A stretch of DNA of 34,388 nt from a virus. The position numbers were made by a program, and so were the translations under genes. The stretch's first letter is position 1. The number at the start of each line of letters is the position of its first letter. Of this stretch, positions 21,513-29,993 are shown piece by piece. The stretch is taken from positions 1-34,388 of IMG/VR virus record IMGVR_UViG_3300043449_000283; one strand, written 5' to 3'. The notes under the pieces are model-generated. The model was not told the DNA's origin, did not search any database, and saw nothing but the letters and a program-made list of their open reading frames with translations.

Positions 21513-22915
21513 AAGAAAATGTTTTTGCTCAGTGGGTGGACCGGTATCAGCCTGATCCTGTTTTGTTTGTGCGGGAGGTTTTGGGGGTTGACCCTGACCC
21601 ATGGCAAGTGAAGTTTCTGGGGGCAATAGCCCGTGGGGATCGGAAGATTAGTGTCAGGTCTGGCCACGGGGTGGGCAAGAGTACGGCAAGCAGCTGGGCC
21701 ATGCTCTGGTACTTTATGACCAGATCGCCAGTAAAAGTGGTGGTGACTGCACCGACAAGCTCTCAGCTGTATGACGCGATGTTTGCAGAACTGAAGCGCT
21801 GGATCAATGCGATGCCTTTGCCTTTGCAGGGGTTGCTGACTGTCAAGCAAGAGAGGATTGAATTTAATGCTGCACCGACTGAGATGTTTATTTCAGCCAG
21901 GACATCAAGGGCCGAGCAACCGGAGGCTTTGCAGGGGATTCACAGTGAGAATGTGATGCTGGTGGCCGATGAGGCTTCTGGTGTGCCAGAGCAAGTGTTT
22001 GAGGCCGCGGCTGGATCGATGTCTGGCCACAATGCGGTGACGCTGTTACTGGGCAATCCGGTGAGAAGCTCTGGGTTTTTCTACGACACCCACACGCGCC
22101 TGGCCGATGAGTGGACCACATTCCAAGTGGCGTGTACTGACTCGCCAAGGGTCAGTGTCGAGTACGTCAAAGAGATGGCCATGCGCTATGGCGAGGAGAG
22201 CAACGTCTACCGGATCAGGGTGATCGGTGAGTTTCCGAAAGGCGATGATGACACTGTGATTGCCATGGATTTGCTTGAGAGTGCCGTGAATCGGGATGTC
22301 GCGCCAAGTGAGTATGCGCCCATGCTTTGGGGCTTGGATGTGGCGCGGTTTGGGAGTGACCGGTCAGCGCTATGCAAGCGCCAAGGGAATGCGGTCACTG
22401 AGAATATCCGGACATGGAAAAATTTGGACCTGATGCAATTGACTGGCGCGGTGGTGGCCGAGTACCAGGCGCTGCCACCAAGCCAGCAGCCGAAAGAGAT
22501 TCTGGTGGATAGCATTGGCCTTGGGGCAGGGGTGGTGGACCGGCTGCGGGAGCTGGGCCTGCCGGCCAGAGGGATCAATGTCTCAGAATCACCCGCGATG
22601 GGTGGAACGTACAGGAATCTGAAAGCAGAGCTTTGGTACAAGGCAAGGGCATGGCTTGAGGCCAGAGATTGCAAGATGCCAAAGGATGAGGTCTTGATTG
22701 CTGAACTGGCCACAGTGCGGTACTCATTCACCAGCAACGGCAAGATCGCCATCGAGGGGAAAGATGAGATCAAGCGCAGAGGATTGCCAAGTCCTGACAA
22801 GGCTGATGCCTTTGTCCTGACATTTGCGTCTGATGCAATGGCGGGAATGTACGGGTCTGGCGGGAGCAATAAGTGGGCGCAACCATTGCGCAGAAACTTG
22901 TCGCGGGTTGCATAA
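21509..22915 (+). CDS. terL: Terminase large subunit
   Basis: 468 residues: the ATPase-nuclease motor that packages DNA. ATPase: Walker A RSGHGVGKST (50-59), coupling region VVVTAPTSSQ, Walker B MLVADEASG (Asp154-Glu155), motif III-like LLLGNPVRSSG. Nuclease: WGLDVARFGSD (Asp277), ILVDSIGLGAG and the final LPSPDKADAFVL, giving the three acidic metal sites of an RNase H-like fold. Full length. The adaptor line WQVKFL at the N-terminus is typical. Followed by small basic proteins and the head genes. Confidence 0.95.
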   Translation: MKENVFAQWVDRYQPDPVLFVREVLGVDPDPWQVKFLGAIARGDRKISVRSGHGVGKSTASSWAMLWYFMTRSPVKVVVTAPTSSQLYDAMFAELKRWINAMPLPLQGLLTVKQERIEFNAAPTEMFISARTSRAEQPEALQGIHSENVMLVADEASGVPEQVFEAAAGSMSGHNAVTLLLGNPVRSSGFFYDTHTRLADEWTTFQVACTDSPRVSVEYVKEMAMRYGEESNVYRIRVIGEFPKGDDDTVIAMDLLESAVNRDVAPSEYAPMLWGLDVARFGSDRSALCKRQGNAVTENIRTWKNLDLMQLTGAVVAEYQALPPSQQPKEILVDSIGLGAGVVDRLRELGLPARGINVSESPAMGGTYRNLKAELWYKARAWLEARDCKMPKDEVLIAELATVRYSFTSNGKIAIEGKDEIKRRGLPSPDKADAFVLTFASDAMAGMYGSGGSNKWAQPLRRNLSRVA

Positions 22916-22947
22916 TTCGGGTATTGACAAACCAATGGGAGAAACCT

Positions 22948-23136
22948 ATGAAGGCAATGAGTAAAGCGCAAAAGAAGGTTGGCAAGGTGATGGGTGAGTA
23001 CAAGGCCGGCAAACTCCACAGCGGTGGAACTGGCAAGGTTGTGACCAATCCCAAGCAGGCGGTGGCCATTGCCATGTCTGAGGCAAAAATGCCCATGCGC
23101 GGTCAGCGCACGGCAAAGAACAAGGCGAAAAAATAA
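22948..23136 (+). CDS. Small lysine-rich protein, DUF6496-like
   Basis: 62 residues from ATG 22948 with GGGAG at 22937-22941. The sequence AQKKVGKVMGEYKAGKLHSG followed by GTGKVV and KQAVAIAMSEA resembles a short phage family I know as DUF6496. It is very basic (about a quarter Lys/Arg). A role in DNA packaging or as a minor internal protein is possible, judged only from charge and position. Stop overlaps the next start (TAATG). Confidence 0.7.
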   Translation: MKAMSKAQKKVGKVMGEYKAGKLHSGGTGKVVTNPKQAVAIAMSEAKMPMRGQRTAKNKAKK

Positions 23137-23609
23137 TGGCTACTTTAAAACGCACCATGAGCCAGGTCATGGACCGAGAAGAGGGCGAGGACATGAGCGC
23201 AGGCGAGAATTGCCCCATGCCCACGCAAGACATTACCCTCAACCTAAAAAACCGAGCCAAGGCAATCACCAGCGCGGCCTATGGTCCTGAGAATCCCAAA
23301 CTGCCAAACAGCGCGTTTTGGCAAAAGAAGGCTGACCAGTGGGATGTCTCAGCCGAGGATGCCAAGAAAAGCCTATGCGGTAACTGCGCGGCATTCAATG
23401 TGTCTGACAACATCAAAGAATGCATTGCCCAAGGCATTGGCATGGAAGCAGACCCATGGGGAACAATCAAATTGGCCGATTTGGGTTACTGCGAAATCTT
23501 TGATTTCAAGTGCGCAGCCAGTAGAACGTGCGATGCATGGGTGGTCGGTGGCCCAAACACTGGTGAGCAAGATGGTGAAGATGGCGAGGACATGGGAGAT
23601 GAAGAATGA
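23136..23609 (+). CDS. Cysteine-rich protein, possible metal or Fe-S binder
   Basis: 157 residues. The core has SLCGNCAAFNVS (C-x2-C), IKECIAQG, LGYCEIFDFKCAAS and RTCDAW: six cysteines in an ordered series reminiscent of high-potential iron-sulphur proteins. The N-terminus is polar; the C-terminus is a Glu/Asp/Gly tail. Similar proteins recur between terminase and portal in aquatic phages (from memory). Whether it holds Fe-S or zinc cannot be told from sequence. Confidence 0.7.
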   Translation: MATLKRTMSQVMDREEGEDMSAGENCPMPTQDITLNLKNRAKAITSAAYGPENPKLPNSAFWQKKADQWDVSAEDAKKSLCGNCAAFNVSDNIKECIAQGIGMEADPWGTIKLADLGYCEIFDFKCAASRTCDAWVVGGPNTGEQDGEDGEDMGDEE

Positions 23610-23758
23610 AAGGGCTATATGCAAACATTCATGCTAAACGCGAAAGAATTGCTGCTGGAAGCAAAGAGAAGATGCGCAAGCCTGGGGCAAAGGGCGCTCC
23701 AAGCGCTTCAGACTTTAAAGCAGCGGCTAAAACCGCCAAGCCAGTGAAGAAGAAATGA
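23606..23758 (+). CDS. 50-residue lysine-rich protein
   Basis: Hand translation: MKGLYANIHAKRERIAAGSK, then EKMRKPGAKGAPSASDF and a Lys/Ala tail ending KPVKKK. The opening GLYANIHAKR..R and the PG.KGAP segment are, from memory, a conserved phage mini-protein. Highly basic. ATGA overlaps on both sides (23606-23609, 23755-23758). Probably nucleic-acid or capsid interior associated, by charge only. Confidence 0.65.
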   Translation: MKGLYANIHAKRERIAAGSKEKMRKPGAKGAPSASDFKAAAKTAKPVKKK

Positions 23759-24051
23759 AGACTCCAGCTTGGCAGCGTAAAGAGGGCAAAAGCCCGTCTG
23801 GCGGCTTAAATGCCAAGGGCCGTGCCAGCGCAAAGGCGCAGGGCATGGATTTGAAAGCGCCAGTTAAGGCTGGCGACAACCCAAGACGCGCCAGCTTCTT
23901 GGCACGCATGGGTAATATGCCTGGTCCTGAGATGAAGGGTGGTGAGCCAACCAGGCTGCTGCTGTCATTGAAGGCATGGGGTGCAAGCTCCAAGGCTGAT
24001 GCCAAAGCCAAGGCGGCTGCAATCAGTGCCAGGAATAAGGCTAAGAAATGA
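23755..24051 (+). CDS. Small basic protein, DUF6321-like
   Basis: 98 residues. TPAWQRKEGKSPSGGLNAKG, RASFLARMGNMPGPE and LLLSLKAWGASSKADAKAKA closely follow the DUF6321 pattern as I remember it. Basic, with a C-terminal Ala/Lys helix. Third small basic protein in a row between the terminase and the sugar-transfer genes. ATGA overlap before and after. Function not known for the family. Confidence 0.75.
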   Translation: MKTPAWQRKEGKSPSGGLNAKGRASAKAQGMDLKAPVKAGDNPRRASFLARMGNMPGPEMKGGEPTRLLLSLKAWGASSKADAKAKAAAISARNKAKK

Positions 24052-24740
24052 TTTGTCCAATTGTCATTGCCACTGTCAGAGGCCACGGGTTGGCCGTGCT
24101 GCTGGAATCGATCAAGCAATACGCGCCAGAGTGTCCGGTTTATCTCAGAGGCCCTGAGTCGGTGCTTGAGAATTTCCAAGCTGACTACAAAATTTATGGC
24201 CAGCCAAGGAACTTTGGCGAGGACTATAACGAGGTGATTGAGGCAGCGCTCAAGGACTGGTCATCATGCATTGTGGCCAATGACGACATCGTGCTGACAC
24301 CCACCAGCGTGAAGGTGCTGATGGAGGATGTGGCCATTGTCAGGACCATGAACAGCTACAAAGCAGGGTGGGTGGCGGCTCGAAGTGATGCGGCAAGGTC
24401 TGGCCAGAATGTGCGCATTTGCCAGCCTGGTGAGCGACTGAGCTTCTACAAATTCCCGTCTGAGGCCCACATCAAATTGGTCCAAGAGGTTAGCCCAATC
24501 TTTGCATGGATATCAAGTGATGCATTTGAAGAGGCAAAGTTTCCCCCTCTGAATTGGTACAGCGATGATGTGCATTGTATGGACTTAATCCAAAAAGGCT
24601 ACGGCCACTATGTCAGCGCAAGCTATGTCCACCACATTGGCAGCAACACCATTGGCATGAATGCCAAGCAGCTGCATGAGGATGCAATGCCATGGCTCAA
24701 AGAGAATCGACCCGAATATGCGAAGGCATGGTTTGATTGA
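24048..24740 (+). CDS. Glycosyltransferase-like protein (GT-A fold)
   Basis: 230 residues. N-terminal strand and loop ICPIVIATVRGHGL with a following helix (AVLLESIKQYA) fit the nucleotide-sugar site of GT-A enzymes. The acidic metal site is likely IVANDDIVLTP (N-D-D in place of D-x-D). WYSDDVHCMDLIQKGYG and VHHIGSNTIG fit the acceptor side. Donor and acceptor are unknown. It sits in the late region, so a virion protein or host surface glycan may be the target. Confidence 0.7.
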   Translation: MICPIVIATVRGHGLAVLLESIKQYAPECPVYLRGPESVLENFQADYKIYGQPRNFGEDYNEVIEAALKDWSSCIVANDDIVLTPTSVKVLMEDVAIVRTMNSYKAGWVAARSDAARSGQNVRICQPGERLSFYKFPSEAHIKLVQEVSPIFAWISSDAFEEAKFPPLNWYSDDVHCMDLIQKGYGHYVSASYVHHIGSNTIGMNAKQLHEDAMPWLKENRPEYAKAWFD

Positions 24741-25326
24741 TGTATTCGCGGTGGCCTATGAGCGCACCAATGAAATGCGGGTGTTTGTCCAGTCTTGGAT
24801 AAATCAGAGCGCAGACAACTGGCGACTTACAGTCATTCACGATGGGCCAAGCACCGAGTTTGAAAAGGCGATGCGGCCACTGGCCAAACAGATGCCAGAG
24901 AAAATCAAGTATTTTTGCACAGAGTCTAGATTTAACGACTACGGGCATTCTTTAAGACAGATTGGGATTGAGCAGGCCACGGGCGATTATTTGCTGCTAA
25001 CCAATGCAGATAATTACTTTATCCCCAGAGCAGTAGAGATTTTGAACGTGGCCACTGGGCAGCCTGATGTCATTTTGTTTGACATGGTGCATTCCCACAA
25101 CCGACCTGGTGGGCGGGATTTGCCAGCTTATTCCTACTTTGAAACAAGTTATAGGCGCAATTCAATTGACATAAGCGCAGCAATTGTGAAGACAGACAAA
25201 GCTAAAAAGGTTGGATTTCGGGACAAAGGCTATGCTGGGGATGCAAGCTATTTTGAAGATATCTTGTTAGATGACCAAGATATTTTGGTGGTAAAACTGC
25301 CGCACATCCTGTTTGTTCACAATTAA
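24733..25326 (+). CDS. Family 2 glycosyltransferase
   Basis: 197 residues from the TTG at 24733 (AAGG six bases before), which puts the first strand (IDVFAVAYERTNEM) at the N-terminus as in GT2 enzymes; ATG 24718 is an alternative. Seen: WRLTVIHDGPS, EQATGDYLLLTNADNYF (N-A-D in the place of D-x-D) and a late DILLDDQD. It overlaps the previous glycosyltransferase gene by 8 nt. The two probably act on the same acceptor. Target inferred, not shown. Confidence 0.78.
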   Translation: MIDVFAVAYERTNEMRVFVQSWINQSADNWRLTVIHDGPSTEFEKAMRPLAKQMPEKIKYFCTESRFNDYGHSLRQIGIEQATGDYLLLTNADNYFIPRAVEILNVATGQPDVILFDMVHSHNRPGGRDLPAYSYFETSYRRNSIDISAAIVKTDKAKKVGFRDKGYAGDASYFEDILLDDQDILVVKLPHILFVHN

Positions 25327-25358
25327 AATTGATCCGAGCCATATATAAGGATTTTTGC

Positions 25359-25874
25359 ATGAGTCACCAACAGCAGCTTATTTTTGTGGCCAGTGTCAAG
25401 GACCAATTTCCAGAATACTTCAGCCAAACCAAAGTTTTGGAAGTTGGCTCTCTGAACATCAATGGCAGCGTAAGGCAGTTTTTTGAGAATCCAGACAAAT
25501 ACATTGGCTGCGACTTGGGCGATGGGCCAGGTGTGGACATTGTGTGCCGAGGCCATGAGCTGCCATACCCAGACGGGATGTTTGATGTGGTGATCTCATG
25601 TGAGTGCTTTGAGCATGACAAGCACTGGGAAAAGACGTTCCAAAAGATGATTGACTTGGTGCGGGATGATGGTCTGGTGATTTTCTCCTGTGCCACAATA
25701 GGCAGACCGGAACATGGCACGAGTAGATCTTTACCAGCTGACGCGCCATTTACCAACGATTACTACCAAAATTTGAGGGAGGAAGATTTCAATGACTTCA
25801 AGCCTCTCTTCAAACAATACAAATTTGGCCAGTGCCTTAGTGCAAAAGACCTATATTTTTGGGGATTGAAATGA
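25359..25874 (+). CDS. SAM-dependent methyltransferase (class I, type 11-like)
   Basis: 171 residues from ATG 25359 (AAGGA about nine bases before). Rossmann signatures: KVLEVGSLNINGSVRQFF (motif I), YIGCDLGDGPGVD (motif II), MFDVVISCECFEHD (post-II, with the common E-C-F-E-H) and VRDDGLVIFSCAT (motif III). Small-molecule or sugar methylation is more likely than DNA methylation, as no DNA-binding part is present. It directly follows two glycosyltransferases, which suggests a methylated glycan. ATGA overlap with the portal gene. Confidence 0.82.
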   Translation: MSHQQQLIFVASVKDQFPEYFSQTKVLEVGSLNINGSVRQFFENPDKYIGCDLGDGPGVDIVCRGHELPYPDGMFDVVISCECFEHDKHWEKTFQKMIDLVRDDGLVIFSCATIGRPEHGTSRSLPADAPFTNDYYQNLREEDFNDFKPLFKQYKFGQCLSAKDLYFWGLK

Positions 25875-28078
25875 ACGATATTGAAAACCTATCCACCGAC
25901 ATTGCAGCCACCGAGCCAATGGATGAAATGGAACTGCAAGCCATCATCACCCAAGACCTGACTGATGCGGTGAGTTATGTGGACAGTGATCTGTCACCCA
26001 CACGCGCCAAGGGGACTGAATACTATCGCGGTGATTTATTCGGCAATGAGGTCGAAGGCAACAGCAAGGTGGTGGCCATGGAGGTGCGGGACACTGTCTC
26101 GGCCATGCTGCCAAGCCTGATGCGGGTTTTCTTTAATTCTGAGAATGTGGTCGAGTTTTCACCCCGTGGCCCAGAAGATGTGAAGATGGCGCAGCAGGCG
26201 ACAGACTATGCCAACTATGTATTCCAAAACGACAACAACGGATTTTTGACGAGCTATGCGATTTTTAAGGATGCATTGGTTCGCAAATGCGGCATTGCGA
26301 AATTCTGGTGGGAAGATGAAGAGAAGGTCCGGATTGAAGAGTACACCGGCCTAGACGATCAGACCCTAGAAATGCTCATGCAAGAGTCTGGTGCTGAAGT
26401 CAAGATCATCACATCCTACCCAGACCCAGCAATTGATGAGATGCAGATTTCCACAGTTGACCCGATGACTGGCCAGCCGGTTATGGCCCCACCCGCTATG
26501 GTCCATGATGTGCAGATCAAGCGCATCACAAAGGATGGCCGGATCAGGATCATGGCCGTGCCACCCGAAGAGCTGCTCTTGGACAGACGCGCAAGATCGT
26601 TTGACGACTCAACCATCATTGCCCACCGGCAAATGGCCACCATGGCTGACTTGCTCGCCATGGGTTATGACCAGGATGAGATTGAAGAGAATCTGTCAAC
26701 GACTGACCTTGACAGCAATGACGAGTATTTGGCGCGTCAGCCATTGAGTACCACATTTGGTACAAATGACGCTGCAAACCCAATGATGCGCAGAGTGCTG
26801 TACATCGAGGCTTACTCGCGTGTTGACTATGATGGTGATGGCATTGCAGAATTGCGCAAGGTCTGCTGCATGGGTGGTGGCTATAAGGTGGTCAGGAATC
26901 TGCCGGCCAGCTACATTCCCTTTGCTGACTTTCCATGTGACCCAGAGCCACACACAAGTCCCCTTGAGGCAATGTCTATTTTTGACATTACCCGTGACTT
27001 GCAAGAGATCAAGTCGGAAATACTCCGCAACACACTGGACAGTCTGGCCCAGTCGATTCACCCGCGCACTGCGGTGGTCGAAGGCCAAGTCAACATCGAT
27101 GATGTCTTAAACAATGAGACTGGAGCCATCATTCGTATGCGCGCGCCTGGCATGGTCCAGCCCCTGACGACTCCATTTGTCGGTCAGGCCGCATTCCCGA
27201 TGATGGAATACATGGACCAGATCAAAGAAGATCGCACCGGCATGAGCAAGGCGGCCATGGGTCTGAATGCTGATGCATTGCAGTCAAGCACCAAGGCAGC
27301 GGTGAATGCCACCATCAATGCAAGCCAAGGCCGCATTGAGTTGACAGCACGCATTCTGGCTGAAGGCATGAAAAAGCTATTTAAAGGCATTTTGTTCTTG
27401 GCCACAACGCACCAGGACAAAGCCCGAATGGTCAGAATGCGCAATGAGTGGGTGCAGATCGATCCAAGATTCTGGGACACCAGCATGGATGCCAACATCA
27501 ATATTGCCCTGGGCAATGGCGACACCAATGAGCGTTTGCAAGCACTAATGATGATCATGGCCAAGCAAGAGCAAATCTTGCAGCAGCTTGGCCCGACCAA
27601 CCCATTGGTCACGCCCCAGCAGTTCAGTAATACCCTGAGAAAAATCGTAGAGTTATCTGGTTTCAAAGACGCAACGAGCTTTTTCCAGAATATCCCTGCC
27701 GACTATGTGCCACCAGCTCCGCAGCAAAAACCATCACCAGAAGAGGTGCTGGCCCAAGTGCAGGCCGAGTCGATCAAGGCAGATATCCAGAAGAAGGCTG
27801 CCGAACTTGAACTCAAGCGCCAGCAAATGCTTTTGGATGACGATCTGACCCGCGACAAGATGGCCCAAGATTTGTATCTCAAAAAGTATGAAATTGAGTT
27901 AAAGTACAAATCACAGATCAGTACAGCCGAAATTGATGCGGCCCAGAATATTGATCGTGAAGCAATGCGTCAACAGGCATTGTTGGCCCAGCAGCAGGCG
28001 GCACAGTTTGTGTCGCAGCCGCAGCCACCAGCGCCTGAGATGATGCCCCCATCAACCTTTCAAGGAATGGCACAGTAA
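25871..28078 (+). CDS. Portal protein, P22-type
   Basis: 735 residues from ATG 25871. The block DTVSAMLPSLMRVFFNSENV with FLTSYAIFKDALVRKCGIAK is characteristic of P22-type portals, and the length agrees (P22 gp1 is about 725). The wing and stem regions follow, then a Gln/Lys/Glu helical C-terminus (LELKRQQMLLDD) and a Pro/Gln tail. The dodecameric portal is the DNA gate and the seat of the terminase and adaptor. Followed without gap by a GTG-start gene. Confidence 0.9.
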   Translation: MNDIENLSTDIAATEPMDEMELQAIITQDLTDAVSYVDSDLSPTRAKGTEYYRGDLFGNEVEGNSKVVAMEVRDTVSAMLPSLMRVFFNSENVVEFSPRGPEDVKMAQQATDYANYVFQNDNNGFLTSYAIFKDALVRKCGIAKFWWEDEEKVRIEEYTGLDDQTLEMLMQESGAEVKIITSYPDPAIDEMQISTVDPMTGQPVMAPPAMVHDVQIKRITKDGRIRIMAVPPEELLLDRRARSFDDSTIIAHRQMATMADLLAMGYDQDEIEENLSTTDLDSNDEYLARQPLSTTFGTNDAANPMMRRVLYIEAYSRVDYDGDGIAELRKVCCMGGGYKVVRNLPASYIPFADFPCDPEPHTSPLEAMSIFDITRDLQEIKSEILRNTLDSLAQSIHPRTAVVEGQVNIDDVLNNETGAIIRMRAPGMVQPLTTPFVGQAAFPMMEYMDQIKEDRTGMSKAAMGLNADALQSSTKAAVNATINASQGRIELTARILAEGMKKLFKGILFLATTHQDKARMVRMRNEWVQIDPRFWDTSMDANINIALGNGDTNERLQALMMIMAKQEQILQQLGPTNPLVTPQQFSNTLRKIVELSGFKDATSFFQNIPADYVPPAPQQKPSPEEVLAQVQAESIKADIQKKAAELELKRQQMLLDDDLTRDKMAQDLYLKKYEIELKYKSQISTAEIDAAQNIDREAMRQQALLAQQQAAQFVSQPQPPAPEMMPPSTFQGMAQ

Positions 28079-28342
28079 GTGACAAACGAAGACCAAGTAA
28101 GTAAGGGCCGAAAGGCCAAGCAGCTGCTAGAGGATGAAACCCTCAATGCAGCAATTGCGAAATTAGAAGGCGACCAACTTTGGGCATTTCGTTCATCGAA
28201 ACCCGAAGAGTCTGCGAGGCGCGAGACAGCGTGGTGTATGTTGCAGGCCATTGATGGCCTAAGACAAGAGTTGATCAAGATAATGGACAACGGAAAAATT
28301 GCACAGAACGCTATCAGCAAATCACAGAAAACCCTAATTTAA
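28079..28342 (+). CDS. 87-residue hypothetical protein between portal and scaffold
   Basis: It starts with GTG immediately after the portal stop (TAAGTG). It contains AIAKLEGDQLWAFRSSKPEE and SARRETAWCMLQAIDGLRQE, a helical pair reminiscent of small phage proteins encoded next to portals. No enzyme motif. A head-assembly accessory is the simplest reading from position; not proven. Confidence 0.7.
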   Translation: MTNEDQVSKGRKAKQLLEDETLNAAIAKLEGDQLWAFRSSKPEESARRETAWCMLQAIDGLRQELIKIMDNGKIAQNAISKSQKTLI

Positions 28343-28351
28343 GAAATTACT

Positions 28352-29332
28352 ATGGCAGAAACACAAGCAATGAATATGGCCGATGCGACCAGTGCTATCT
28401 CGGCAATGTTAGCCCCCGAAAAGGGACAAGCAGAACTTGACGAGACGCAGCCAGCCGAGGAGTCCGAAGAGGAAACCGAGGCAGCGGCTTCTGAAGATGA
28501 TGACTCTGGTGTGGAAGACGCGCTAGACGAAGAATCTTCAGAGGAACAGTCCGAAGAAGAGGAAGAGCAAGAGGAGCAAGAACAGCCACAGACTTTCACT
28601 GTCAAAGTTGACGGCAAGGAAGTTTCTGTCACGCTAGACGAGCTGCAAAAAGGCTATTCCAGAACTCAGGACTACACTCGGAAAACGCAGCAAATTGCCG
28701 AAGTGCGAAAGCAAGTCGAGCAAGAGACCCATGCAGTCCGAGCCGAGCGTGAGCAATACGCTCAATTGTTGGGAGCATTGCAAGCCCAACTTCAGTCTTC
28801 AGAGCCTCAAGTTGATTTGGAGCGCCTCTACCAAGAGGACCCAATTGAATGGGTTAGGCAAAATGAAATCATGCGACAGCGACAAGAGAAACTAGGTGCT
28901 ATTCAGTCCGAACAGCAACGATTGTCTCAAGTGGCCCAGTATGAGCAGCAGCGTGCCATGGAAGCCCAACTTGCCAGCCAGCAAGAAGCTCTATTGGCAG
29001 CTTTGCCAGAATGGAAAGATTCCAAGAAGGCAAAGGTCGAAAAGGCGCTGGTGATTGAGTCTGCGAAGGCAGCAGGCTTTTCAGATGAAGACTTGAAGAG
29101 TGTTTACGACCACCGGCTGGTTTTACTGCTGCGCAAAGCGGCACTGTTTGACCAGATGGTAAGTAAACGCCAAGGCATTAAGCCTGTGGTGAACAATGGC
29201 CCACGAACAGCCAAGCCTGGTGCAGCTGGTCGGGTTTCGACAACAACTGAGAGTACGCGAGCAAAGCAGCGTCTTGCAAAAACTGGCCGTGTCGATGACG
29301 CGGCTTCTGCAATTGAACTTTTATTGAAATGA
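28352..29332 (+). CDS. Scaffolding protein
   Basis: 326 residues. A very acidic first third (Glu/Asp/Ser runs, about 28-78) leads to TFTVKVDGKEVSVTLDELQK with GYSRTQDYTRKTQQIAE, a segment I associate with podophage scaffolds. A long Gln/Glu coiled coil (about 125-220) and a basic C-terminus (RAKQRLAKTGRVDDAASA) follow; basic ends of scaffolds bind the coat. Directly precedes the capsid gene, the usual order. Confidence 0.85.
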   Translation: MAETQAMNMADATSAISAMLAPEKGQAELDETQPAEESEEETEAAASEDDDSGVEDALDEESSEEQSEEEEEQEEQEQPQTFTVKVDGKEVSVTLDELQKGYSRTQDYTRKTQQIAEVRKQVEQETHAVRAEREQYAQLLGALQAQLQSSEPQVDLERLYQEDPIEWVRQNEIMRQRQEKLGAIQSEQQRLSQVAQYEQQRAMEAQLASQQEALLAALPEWKDSKKAKVEKALVIESAKAAGFSDEDLKSVYDHRLVLLLRKAALFDQMVSKRQGIKPVVNNGPRTAKPGAAGRVSTTTESTRAKQRLAKTGRVDDAASAIELLLK

Positions 29333-29339
29333 GGAAATT

Positions 29340-29673
29340 ATGGCTATTGTTAGCAACACATTCCTGACTTACTCCGCAAAGGGTATTCGGGAAGATTTAA
29401 GCAATGTGATCACAAACATTGCGCCCGAAGAAACCCCTTACATGAGCAACATTGGCCGTGAGAACGTGTCCAACAGCTTATATGAGTGGCAGACCGATAC
29501 ATTGGCCGCAGCTGCTGCCAATGCCCAGTTAGAGGGTGATGACGTTGGTACGTTTGACTCTGTGACTGCTACTGTGCGTTTGCAAAACTACGCACAGATT
29601 TCACGCAAGACAATCATCTTGTCAGCTACTGAAGAAGTGGTGAACAAGGCTGGTCGTCGCAGCGAATTGGCGT
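29340..29673 (+). CDS. Major capsid protein, exon 1
   Basis: GAGGAAATT precedes the ATG. Exon 1 codes 111 residues plus the first base of codon 112: NTFLTYSAKGIREDLSNVIT, IAPEETPYMSNIG and LQNYAQISRKTIILSATEEV, which match DUF5309-type major capsid proteins. Without splicing the frame runs into the intron and stops at 29685-29687 after 115 residues. The predicted 5' splice point follows T29673. Joining to A29994 gives codon TAC and the continuous reading SELAYQIAKRGAEMKRDQE across the junction, which suits the family. Spliced total 320 residues. Confidence 0.88.
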
Positions 29674-29993
29674 TAACTTTGCATTGATAAGCGCCCGTAT
29701 TCGGTAACGAATATTGAAAAACTAGGTGAATTGCTGGAAACCCTTTAGAGCCTGATACACCACAACATAGCCCGAAAGAGCAAGTGTGATGGTCCAAAAA
29801 GAATCAGGATTAGGCAATCAGCAGCCAAGCACCGCATAAGGTGAAGGTTCAACGACTAGGGAGTAATCCCGTAGGACCAAGTGGTCCGAAGTGCCTAGCC
29901 CCAGAGATGGGTGAAGATATAGTCTGATCTTGTATGAGAGTACAAGCCTCGAAAGAGGGTCAGGAAAGTAACGAGTCCTGGCAAACAAAAATG
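29674..29993 (+). ncRNA. Group I self-splicing intron in the capsid gene
   Basis: Core elements in order: P AATTGCTGGAAACCC (29729-29743), Q AATCAGCAGCCAAGC (29816-29830), R GTTCAACGACTAG (29847-29859), S AAGATATAGTCT (29924-29935). P4 pairs GCTG of P with CAGC of Q, a covarying form of the usual GCGG/CCGC. P7 pairs GACTA of R with TAGTC of S. P1 is exon GGCGT with intron GCGCC (29691-29695), giving the required U-G at the splice site; the intron ends in G29993. Extra hairpins between R and S (e.g. GGACCA/TGGTCC) suggest subgroup IA; 3' hairpins include one with a GAAA loop. 320 nt, no endonuclease frame. Confidence 0.95.

Noticed and set aside
22924-22952. TTGACA with TATGAA 17 bp downstream
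   Set aside because: Good hexamers, but the -10 covers the start codon at 22948, so a transcript would lack it; probably chance.
22207-23019. 270-residue minus-strand frame opposite the large terminase gene
   Set aside because: It lies wholly antisense to a gene with clear motifs, has no ribosome site and a composition of serine/leucine typical of shadows.
29674-29993. Homing endonuclease in the intron
   Set aside because: Only short frames with stops; no LAGLIDADG, GIY-YIG or HNH motif.
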